The position numbers and the translations under genes were made by a program. From JANJWP01 sp049301335 (lineage in GTDB: Bacteria; Patescibacteriota; Gracilibacteria; BD1-5; UBA2023): a stretch of 5,092 nt of DNA. Location: contig JBAQKV010000133.1 in assembly GCA_049301335.1 (NCBI GenBank), positions 1-5,092 of the forward strand, given 5' to 3'. The notes below the pieces were generated by a model. The model saw nothing but the letters and a program-made list of their open reading frames with translations, did no database searches and was not told the origin of the DNA. This document shows positions 1 to 5,092 of this stretch, one piece after another; position 1 is the first letter of the stretch, and every line of letters starts with the position of its first letter.

Positions 1-45
1 CGCTAAAAGCCGTATAGCTATATCCGACGGATTTAAAAAATCAAC
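1..45 (+). other. Leader before sufB / possible tail of an upstream gene
   Basis: This stretch is too short to identify a gene. In the sufB frame there are UAA codons at 4-6 and 34-36, so sufB cannot start further upstream. Another frame closes with UAG at 15-17 (reading L-K-A-V-stop), which could be the end of an upstream gene. sufC often precedes sufB, but nothing here proves it. Bases 13-22 (TATAGCTATA) are a perfect 10-bp palindrome with -10-like character. The segment just before the ATG is A/T-rich and has no well-placed Shine-Dalgarno motif. Confidence 0.3.
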
Positions 46-1482
46 ATGGAACGAACCGCAGACGACAACTCCGTACCCGAAACGAATTCGCCGTTCGCCG
101 AACTTTCGCGCGAACTTTTCGACGGACGCGACGACACGGCGTATTCGCACGTTTCCGGACCTGGACTCACTGAAGAAATCATCCGCCACATTTCGGCGTC
201 GCAGAACGAGCCTGAATGGATGCTCGAACTCCGATTGAAGGCTTATGCGGCCTACCGTGCCAAACCTTTGCCGACCTGGGGCCCCGATCTCTCCGGTATC
301 GACCTCGAATCCATCGCGTACTTCGCCAAGCCGGAAGGCGCGGGCGACAACAAGTCGTGGGACGACGTTCCCGATTCCATCAAGAAAACCTTCGACCGCC
401 TCGGCATTCCCGAGGCCGAAAAACGCGTGCTCGCCTGAGTGGGCGCCCAATACGACAGCGAAGTCGTCTACCATTCCCTCAAAGAAGAGCTTTCCGAAAA
501 GGGCGTCATTTTTGAGGACATGTCCGTCGCCATCCGCGACCACGAAGACATGGTCCGCAAGCACTTCATGCGCGCCGTTCCGATTTCCGACCACAAGTTT
601 GCCGCCCTCCACGCCGCGGTCTGGAGCGGGGGAACTTTCCTCTACGTCCCGAAGGGCGTCGTCATCGACGAGCCGCTCCAGGCGTATTTCCGTATGAACG
701 TCCGTGCGGGCGGCCAGTTCGAACATACCCTCATCGTGCTCGAAGAAGGTTCCGCCGCGCACTACATCGAAGGATGCAGCGCTCCGAAATACGGCACTTC
801 GAGCCTCCATGCCGGATGCGTCGAAATCTACGTCGGCAAGTCCGCCAAGATGCGCTATTCGTCGGTGGAAAACTGGTCGATCGACACCTACAACCTCAAT
901 ACCAAGCGCGCCATCGTCGAAGAGGACGGATTCATCGAATGGGTGGGCGGACAGCTCGGATCGGGCGTGACGATGCTCTACCCGTGCTCGGTGCTCGTGG
1001 GCGACCGTTCTTCCGCCAAACACGTGGGCGTGGCGTTCGCCAATGCCGGACAGAACACCGACAACGGCGCCAAGGTCATCCATATCGGCAAGTCCACCAC
1101 GAGCGAAATCATCTCGAAATCGCTCTCCAAGGGTGGGGGAATCTCCACCTACCGCGGCCTCATCGACATTAAGAAATCCGCTTCGGGAGCCGTTTCCCGC
1201 GCCGATTGCGACGGGCTCATCCTTGATTCCCTTTCCCGGAGCGACGCGATTCCCGACATCCGCGTAGCGGCATCGGACGCGACCGTCGCGCAGGAGGCGA
1301 CCGCCGGAAAAATTTCGGAAGAAGAACTCTTCTACCTCCGCTCCCGCGGACTGACCGAAGACGACGCCAAGACGATGGTCGTAAACGGGTTCCTCGCCCC
1401 GGTGGTACGCGAACTTCCGCTCGAATACGCTGCGGAACTCAACGTGCTCATCGCGATGGAACTCGAAGGGAACGCGGGGTAA
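46..1482 (+). CDS. sufB: SufB, Fe-S cluster assembly scaffold subunit (one in-frame UGA read as Gly)
   Basis: SufB is the cytosolic scaffold subunit of the SufBC2D complex, which receives persulfide sulfur and builds Fe-S clusters. Read through the UGA at 436-438 (codon 131), the gene gives 478 residues, a normal SufB length. The N-terminal helical part (about 1-130) carries the family motif N-E-P-E-W-M-L-E-x-R-L-K-A-Y. After it come A-Q-Y-D-S-E-V-V-Y-H, A-V-W-S-G-G, Y-V-P-K-G-V, Q-A-Y-F-R, the E-G-C-S-A-P cysteine (Cys244), E-N-W-S-x-x-x-Y-N-L and S-K-G-G-G (beta-helix core, about 150-400). The C-terminal helices hold L-F-Y-L-R-S-R-G. Cys388 in A-D-C-D aligns with E. coli SufB Cys405, the essential sulfur/cluster residue. 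Glu417 aligns with Glu434, but the preceding conserved His (His433 in E. coli) is Gln416. ATG 46 is the first start after the UAA at 34-36. The stop is UAA. Identification is very secure; a standard-code reading would split the gene in two. Confidence 0.97.
436..438 (+). other. In-frame UGA read as glycine in sufB (codon 131)
   Basis: The codon lies between L-A and V-G-A-Q-Y-D-S-E-V-V-Y-H. From family knowledge, SufB proteins read L-A-G-V-x-A-Q-Y-x-S-E-V-V-Y-H here, so UGA occupies a nearly invariant glycine. Homology continues unbroken on both sides in the same frame, which excludes a frameshift. There is no SECIS-like evidence, and selenocysteine would not fit a glycine site. Tryptophan is disfavoured because the conserved Trp positions of this protein are all UGG. 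Confidence 0.93.
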
Positions 1483-1511
1483 TTCGGGGGTTTTCTCCCG
1501 GAAGACTCGAA
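1483..1511 (+). other. Short spacer after sufB
   Basis: This is 29 bp between the sufB UAA and the left end of the palindromic element. It contains a G-run followed by a short T-run but no convincing stem of its own. I see no gene or intrinsic terminator in it. Confidence 0.4.
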
Positions 1512-1696
1512 TGGACGGGTGCGCGGAGCGTCTCCGTCTCATGCCAAAGCCTCGGCCACGTTCGAGGTCGGGGAATGCCGGGTTTGGACCGCCGACATTC
1601 GGAACCGACAGGAGGCGGGACGAATCCGGCATTCCCCAGACCGGGCACGAAGGGTCGGCTTCAGAAATCGACGAATCCGCTCCGAGCACCCGTCCA
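1512..1696. repeat. Approx. 185-bp imperfect palindrome with 19-bp terminal inverted repeats (MITE/REP-like)
   Basis: Almost the whole sufB-sufD gap is one inverted repeat centred near 1603. The outer arms 1512-1530 (TGGACGGGTGCGCGGAGCG) and 1678-1696 are complementary at 18 of 19 positions, with a mismatch at 1523/1685. The inner arms 1570-1581 (GGGGAATGCCGG) and 1626-1637 are perfectly complementary. They extend outward by GGTC (1566-1569) with GACC (1639-1642) across one bulged A at 1638, and inward through G-U-containing pairs (1582-1586 with 1621-1625) and CCGCC/GGCGG (1589-1593 with 1614-1618). The apex is TCGGAACCGA. The segments between outer and inner arms stay in the same register but pair only partly. 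Terminal repeats plus a palindromic body suggest a small non-autonomous mobile element or an interspersed hairpin repeat. No clear target-site duplication is visible. As RNA it would form a long hairpin ending 16 nt before sufD. Confidence 0.8.
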
Positions 1697-1712
1697 AAAT
1701 AATTCACACGAT

Positions 1713-2486
1713 ATGAAAACCCACGAATTCCACATCCCCGAAACCCAAGGAATCCGCACGCTCGACCTCCGGACGTTCGCCGTTTCGTCACCTTCGGGCG
1801 GTTCGGACGTTTCCAATACCGTGGCCGTGGCCGCTGGCGAAACCCTCGTCGCGGTCGCGGTTCCGGAGCCGGGCGCCCCGATTTCGTGCCGTTTCGATCT
1901 CGCGGAAGGCGCGAAGCTCGTTCTTCGCTCGCTCGTGCGTCCCGGCGCTTCCGCCGAGCTCTCCGTCTACCTGAAAGGCGACCGGAGCGAAGCCGACGTG
2001 CGCGCGGTAGCGGTTTCCGAAAACGGCCATACCGCATCGTATTCTTCCAAGACCGTCACGTCCGCTTCCAAAACCCGCGCTTCGTCGAACGTCGCGGCGT
2101 TCTCGCTCCCGGGCGGCAATCTTTCGGTAACCACTATCGCCGAAATCACCGAAGGCGTCTTCGGCGCCTATGCCGAAGCCGTGCAATCCAACGTGCTTTT
2201 CTGAGAGTCCGGAAAGGTTCGCGGAATCCCCGAACTCCGCATCGCCTCCGACGACGTCAAGGCCCGGCATTCGTGTTCGGTGGAGCGTTTCTCCGACGAA
2301 AAGCTCTTCTATCTCCGCTCCCGCGGGCTTTCCGAAGGGCAGGCGACCGCGTCGCTCGTGTCCGCCAAGACCTCCGAAGCGTTCTCGGGATTGCCCGAAG
2401 GCCTCGTTTCGCTCTCGGAAACTCTTTGCCAAAGCGCGATTTCGGTTATCGTATCCCCAGATTCGGAAAACCCCTTCCAAAGCTAA
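1713..2486 (+). CDS. sufD: SufD-like Fe-S assembly subunit, short form (one in-frame UGA)
   Basis: SufD is the SufB paralogue that pairs with it on the SufC ATPase dimer and aids iron entry and cluster formation. Read through UGA 2202-2204 (codon 164) the protein has 257 residues, against roughly 420-440 for E. coli or Bacillus SufD. The N-terminal helical domain is essentially missing and the beta-helix core starts almost at once. Diagnostic C-terminal motifs follow the UGA: I-P-E-L-R-I-x-S-D-D-V-K-A-R-H (about 175-186) and L-F-Y-L-R-S-R-G-L. His186 corresponds to the conserved SufD histidine in the usual D-D-V-K-x-S-H-G-A-T segment (probably E. coli His360), but the following G-A is S-C here. 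ATG 1713 is chosen because upstream codons in this frame are palindrome sequence, not SufD-like. There is no Shine-Dalgarno; A/T-rich sequence precedes the start. The stop is UAA, 12 bp before sufS. Confidence 0.9.
2202..2204 (+). other. In-frame UGA read as glycine in sufD (codon 164)
   Basis: The UGA separates Q-S-N-V-L-F from E-S-G-K-V-R-G-I-P-E-L-R-I. Both halves are SufD and in the same frame, so this is a sense codon rather than the gene end. In SufD proteins the position is usually a small residue (S or G) before an acidic one, compatible with Gly and poorly compatible with Trp. It is weaker than the sufB site for assigning the amino acid. Confidence 0.85.
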
Positions 2487-2498
2487 CGAACCAAGGCT

Positions 2499-3755
2499 AT
2501 GAACCATCCTGCCAATCCGCTCAAGGCCGACTTCCCGGTCTTCCGCAACCATCCCGGTCTCGCGTTCCTCGACAACACTTCCACCACGCAGAAACCCGAT
2601 GCCGTCATCGAAGGCGTGAAACGCTTCTTGGAAAACGACTACGCCAATATCCACCGCGGCGCGTATGCGCTCTCCGAACGTTCGGAAAGCCTCTATCACC
2701 GCTCCAAGGAAAAGGTCCGCGACTTCATCGGCGCGACCAGCGGATCCGAAATCGTCTATACCTACAATTCGACCTACGCCTGCAACCTCCTCTCGCTCTC
2801 GCTCGCGCGTTCGGGAGTTTTGAAGAAGGGCGACCGCGTGCTCGTTTCCATCGCCGAACACCACGCCAACGTCGTTCCGTGGCTCGTGCTCAAAGAATGG
2901 TTCGGTATCGAAGTGGACTATTTCGGCATTACGCCGGATTACGAAATCGACTTCGAGGACTTCGAACGGAAAATGACTCCCGATACCAAGGTCGTGGCCG
3001 TGACTTCGGCTTCCAACGTTACGGGCGTAACCTTCGACGTCGCCACCCTTGGCCACCGCATCCGCGAAATGGCGGACCGCGACGGCAACAAGCCGCTTTT
3101 CGTCGTCGACGCCAGCCAATCGGTTCCGAATTACCGCATGAACGTGCGGGACATCCACGCGGATTTCCTCTTCTTCACCGCGCACAAGATGATGGCCGAT
3201 ACCGGCCTCGGAATCCTGTACGGTCGCAAAGACCTCCTCAAGGTCCTCGAGCCCGCGATTTCGGGCGGAGGAGCGATCAACTGGGTGAAAAAAGAAGCGT
3301 TCGCTCCGGCGGGATTGCCATACCGTTTCGAACCGGGAACCCCCAACGTCATGGGCGCCGTAAGCCTCCTTTGCGCGCTCGAATACCTCGAATCCGTCGG
3401 CGGATACGAAAGGATCGAACAAGTCGAACGTCCGCTCATCGAAAAAACCCTCGAGCGTTTCGCCGCCATGGGCGACAAAATCCATCTCGTCGGACCGAAA
3501 GACGCGTCCAAGAAGATCGGCATTTTCTCGTTCACGCTCAAGGGCGTGCACGTTTCGGATCTCGCCGAACATTTCGCCGAACATAACGTCTGCGTCCGCT
3601 CCGGGTACCACTGCGCCGAGCCGCTCGCCATCGAACTCGGCCTCGACGGCACTGTCCGCATGAGCATCTACCTGTACAACGACGAAAACGACCTCGACGC
3701 GTTCTTCGACGCGCTCGAAGCCGCAGCGAACTCTTCCGACCTCCAATCCGCATAA
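2499..3755 (+). CDS. sufS: SufS, type II PLP-dependent cysteine desulfurase
   Basis: SufS converts L-cysteine to L-alanine and holds the sulfur as a persulfide for SufU/SufE and the SufB scaffold; it is cytosolic. The 418-residue length is normal for group II desulfurases. The family motifs run in order: L-D-N-x-x-T-T-Q-K-P near the N-terminus; N-I-H-R-G-A-Y; A-E-H-H-A-N-V-V-P-W, with the PLP-stacking histidine at 121/122; S-N-V-T-G-V; V-V-D-A-S-Q, with the PLP-pyridine aspartate; and F-F-T-A-H-K-M, where Lys230 is the Schiff-base lysine. Later come R-F-E-P-G-T-P-N and R-S-G-Y-H-C-A-E-P, where Cys372 is the persulfide cysteine, followed 15 residues on by Arg387 (E. coli Arg379). All catalytic residues are present. 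Variants include T-S-T-T for the usual A-A-T-T and N-Y in place of the usual histidine after the V-P of the aspartate loop. There are no UGA codons among about 30 glycines. ATG 2499 has AAGG only 2 nt upstream, too close for a normal Shine-Dalgarno. The stop is UAA. Confidence 0.97.
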   Translation: MNHPANPLKADFPVFRNHPGLAFLDNTSTTQKPDAVIEGVKRFLENDYANIHRGAYALSERSESLYHRSKEKVRDFIGATSGSEIVYTYNSTYACNLLSLSLARSGVLKKGDRVLVSIAEHHANVVPWLVLKEWFGIEVDYFGITPDYEIDFEDFERKMTPDTKVVAVTSASNVTGVTFDVATLGHRIREMADRDGNKPLFVVDASQSVPNYRMNVRDIHADFLFFTAHKMMADTGLGILYGRKDLLKVLEPAISGGGAINWVKKEAFAPAGLPYRFEPGTPNVMGAVSLLCALEYLESVGGYERIEQVERPLIEKTLERFAAMGDKIHLVGPKDASKKIGIFSFTLKGVHVSDLAEHFAEHNVCVRSGYHCAEPLAIELGLDGTVRMSIYLYNDENDLDAFFDALEAAANSSDLQSA

Positions 3756-3760
3756 TTCCC

Positions 3761-4651
3761 ATGGGCGTACTTTTCGCGTTCCTTTCGACCTTTTCCTATT
3801 CCGTCGCGAACCTCTTCGGAAAAAAGGCTGCCGCCACTTCCGACCTCGTTCCCGGATTCGTCGCCCAATACGGTCTCGTGACCGTATTTTCGGTCTTCTT
3901 CGGCCTCCTATCCGGCCAAGCGTTCTTTTCGTTCTCTCCGGAACTCGCGATCTGCGCCGCCGTCCTCTGAATCTCGGGATATTCGGGCATTTTCGCGCTC
4001 CTCACGTCGTCGCGACACATGTCGATGGGCATCTCGCTCTCGCTCGCGTACGGCTACGTGGTGGTGCTGTATTTCGTCAATGCCAGGCTTTTCGAAGCTG
4101 AAGCCCTCTCCGTCCCGAAACTCGCCGTAGCGCTCGCGTTCTTCGCGTCGATCGCGGCGTTCCTGGTTTCGGAAGGACGGAAGGGGAGTTCGCTTTTCAA
4201 ATACCTCTGGCTTCCGGCGGTTTCGCTCGCGGCTTGGACTTTCTATTTCTGAGTGGCGAACTACGTCGTAAAAACCGGATTGGCCTCCCCGGTATGGAGT
4301 CTTTTTCTCGCGGAAGGCTCGATCTTCCTCACGGCGCTTTCGGTGTTTCTCATACGCAGCCTCGCGCGATTGAAAAAGGACGGGTTTTCCGCCAAAGCCT
4401 TTGGGCTCGGCGACCTTTCCGCATTTTCCAGCGGCGTTTCGATGGCGGTATTCCTCGCGCTCTGAACGGGGTTCCTGCTCGTTTCGTACTCTTCGGTAGC
4501 GGCGAATTTGTCCAATACCATCGGACTTTTCACGACCATCCTCACGGCCGTGATGTCCGCTTGGATTTTCCGCGAAAAACTGAAGAAATCCGAATGGGCG
4601 CTCATCGCCGTTTCCACCTTCCTCCTCTGACTTTTCCTCATCGTCCCGTAG
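3761..4651 (+). CDS. EamA/DMT-superfamily membrane transporter (four in-frame UGA codons)
   Basis: This is a 296-residue protein if UGA at codons 70, 164, 235 and 290 is read through; the stop is UAG at 4649-4651. It is very hydrophobic, with about 9-10 predicted membrane segments (roughly 2-20, 32-50, 60-80, 84-104, 117-135, 148-168, 175-196, 216-235, 240-262, 278-295). The length and two-fold layout fit drug/metabolite transporters. The C-terminal end is the most diagnostic: a segment ending S-A-W-I-F-R-E-K-L-K-K-S-E-W-A-L followed by a final helix, as in the EamA pattern of an acidic residue before the last helix. In that helix UGA sits where EamA proteins often have Gly, and all four sites are tolerable as Gly. 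The substrate cannot be inferred. ATG 3761 is 5 bp after the sufS stop and the gene ends 1 bp before the scaffold gene, so it is very probably part of the suf transcript. No Shine-Dalgarno is visible. Confidence 0.85.
3968..3970 (+). other. In-frame UGA, transporter codon 70
   Basis: It lies in the third hydrophobic segment, between A-A-V-L and I-S-G-Y-S-G. Glycine here extends a G-rich helix motif typical of DMT proteins. The frame continues into clear membrane segments. Confidence 0.8.
4250..4252 (+). other. In-frame UGA, transporter codon 164
   Basis: It lies between W-T-F-Y-F and V-A-N-Y-V-V-K, at the start of the second half of the two-fold repeat. A UGG tryptophan sits five codons before it, so Trp has its own codon in this very segment. 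Confidence 0.8.
4463..4465 (+). other. In-frame UGA, transporter codon 235
   Basis: It lies between V-F-L-A-L and T-G-F-L-L-V-S-Y-S-S-V, where EamA proteins commonly have a G-x-G-like turn or helix motif before the Y-x-A segment. Confidence 0.8.
4628..4630 (+). other. In-frame UGA, transporter codon 290
   Basis: It lies in the last helix, between S-T-F-L-L and L-F-L-I-V-P. The EamA C-terminal helix typically reads like I-L-I-G-V-x-L-L, so Gly fits well. If it were a stop, the protein would lose only seven residues; this site is therefore the least constrained by downstream sequence. Confidence 0.7.
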
Positions 4652-4652
4652 C

Positions 4653-5054
4653 ATGGCTGAAAACGACGGAATGTTCCTCGAATACGCGAAAAATCCCCCG
4701 AACAAGGGGATTTTGGAAAACGCGACCGTGACGCATTTCGAAGAGAACCGCACGTGTGGCGACTCGCTCGAAGTCTACCTCGTCATCGAAGACGGGCTCT
4801 TGAAGGACTTTTCGTTCGAAGGGAAGACGTCCATCGTCACCACCGCGTGTTCCGCGATGTTCGGCGAAGCCGTGTTAGGCGAACGGGTCGAGGACGTCCT
4901 TTCGATGAATTCCGCCGACATGGTCGAAATCGCGGGGCCGGTTTCGCCGCGCAGGAGGATGGCCTCGGTACTGGGGCTTCTCGCTACGCGAAACGCGATC
5001 CACGCGTTCTTGGGTGACGGAAAGAACGACGATTTTTCCGACGTGCTCGTTTAA
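4653..5054 (+). CDS. SufU/IscU-like (NifU N-terminal family) Fe-S scaffold with atypical cysteines
   Basis: The protein has 133 residues. The start (F-L-E-Y-A-K-N-P-P-N-K-G-I-L-E-N-A), then R-T-C-G-D (Cys35, Asp37), F-S-F-E-G and the S-P-R-R-R tail segment follow the IscU/SufU fold in order. In this family three cysteines bind the cluster or zinc. Here only the first is kept: the G-C-A-I-S position reads T-S-I-V (Ser60) and the P-x-R-x-K-C-A position reads P-R-R-R-M-A (Met103). Another cysteine, Cys66, lies six residues after the lost one. The insertion seen before the last cysteine in Firmicutes SufU is absent. I therefore infer a scaffold- or sulfur-relay-like role with a different ligand set, possibly lineage-specific. 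It probably partners with SufS, encoded two genes upstream. ATG 4653 is 1 bp after the transporter stop with no Shine-Dalgarno. There are no UGA codons and the stop is UAA. The family is fairly sure; the function is uncertain. Confidence 0.82.
   Translation: MAENDGMFLEYAKNPPNKGILENATVTHFEENRTCGDSLEVYLVIEDGLLKDFSFEGKTSIVTTACSAMFGEAVLGERVEDVLSMNSADMVEIAGPVSPRRRMASVLGLLATRNAIHAFLGDGKNDDFSDVLV
4690..4714 (+). other. Perfect 9-bp hairpin near the 5' end of the scaffold gene
   Basis: AAAATCCCC (4690-4698) pairs exactly with GGGGATTTT (4706-4714) across a 7-nt loop. The run of T at the end gives it a terminator- or attenuator-like look. It lies about 37 nt inside the coding region, in codons for K-N-P-P-N-K-G-I-L, a conserved family motif, so coding constraint could explain it. 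Confidence 0.4.
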
Positions 5055-5092
5055 AAAAACGCGCACGAAAAAACCAGGGAACGGCGTAAAGG
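5055..5092 (+). other. Sequence after the scaffold gene
   Basis: This is 38 bp with two A-runs. I see no hairpin followed by a T-run and no recognisable gene start, so neither the operon end nor a following gene can be placed here. Confidence 0.3.

Noticed and set aside
436..438. sufB as a pseudogene broken by a nonsense mutation
   Set aside because: Six in-frame UGAs across three genes, no UAA/UAG inside any of them, intact catalytic residues and no UGA used as terminator all favour recoding over decay.
436..438. Selenocysteine insertion
   Set aside because: The site is a conserved glycine, not a Cys/Sec position, and multiple UGAs occur in non-redox membrane segments.
1511..1702. 63-residue plus-strand frame and 66-residue minus-strand frame in the sufB-sufD gap as small genes
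   Set aside because: They lie in the palindrome, have no ribosome binding site, and their mutual similarity is explained by the inverted repeat.
2673..2686. 14-bp perfect palindrome TCCGAACGTTCGGA
   Set aside because: It lies inside sufS, encodes S-E-R-S-E, and is readily explained by the repeated Ser/Glu codons; no sign of a regulatory role.
1886..3586. 566-residue plus-strand frame overlapping sufD and sufS
   Set aside because: It is an R/P/F-rich off-frame shadow of GC-rich genes with no recognisable domain; the true frames carry SufD and SufS motifs.
1788..3746. 652-residue open frame on the minus strand across sufD and sufS
   Set aside because: It is antisense to two well-identified genes. 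Its composition (rich in R, G, E, V, F, D) is what the reverse complement of C-ending codons gives, and no family motif is visible.
3968..4630. UGA read as tryptophan (code 4) in the transporter
   Set aside because: Trp is chemically possible at these membrane sites, but the sufB site is a conserved Gly, the sufD site favours a small residue, and UGG is used for the tryptophans of these proteins.
3908..4753. 281-residue minus-strand frame over the transporter
   Set aside because: It is a low-complexity R/E/K-rich antisense shadow. The plus strand encodes clear membrane helices once UGA is read through.

Overview
The window is a compact, single-strand (+) operon fragment for SUF-type iron-sulfur cluster assembly: sufB, sufD, sufS, an EamA/DMT-type membrane transporter, and a SufU/IscU-like scaffold gene. 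All frames are explained only if UGA is read as an amino acid. Six in-frame UGA codons interrupt otherwise continuous genes (one in sufB, one in sufD, four in the transporter). The sufB UGA falls on the glycine of the conserved L-A-G-V-x-A-Q-Y-x-S-E-V-V-Y-H stretch, while all tryptophans in the window use UGG. This is the signature of genetic code 25 (UGA = Gly), known from Candidate Phyla Radiation bacteria of the Gracilibacteria (BD1-5/GN02) and Absconditabacteria (SR1). Every gene ends in UAA or UAG, never UGA. The DNA is GC-rich by eye (C- or G-ending codons dominate), whereas the code-25 genomes I know best are AT-rich. A Gracilibacteria-like CPR lineage is the best guess.

Layout: 1-45 is a short leader or tail of an upstream gene. 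sufB (46-1482) encodes a 478-residue full-length SufB. A 230-bp gap follows, almost entirely filled by a roughly 185-bp imperfect palindrome (1512-1696) with 19-bp terminal inverted repeats and a strong inner stem. sufD (1713-2486) encodes a short, 257-residue SufD. sufS (2499-3755) encodes a complete type II cysteine desulfurase. Five bases later comes a 296-residue multi-pass transporter (3761-4651). One base later comes the scaffold gene (4653-5054), which lacks two of the three canonical ligand cysteines. sufC, the ATPase partner of SufB/SufD, is not in the window and would be expected just upstream or elsewhere.

How they work together: SufS takes sulfur from cysteine as a persulfide. SufB-SufD (with SufC) is the scaffold on which the cluster forms. 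The SufU-like protein would be a sulfur-transfer or scaffold partner. The transporter's role is unknown, but its tight packing between sufS and sufU indicates co-transcription. Apart from the sufB-sufD gap, spacing is 1-12 bp, so sufD through the scaffold gene is probably one transcript. A standard-code annotation would break this locus into about eight fragments.
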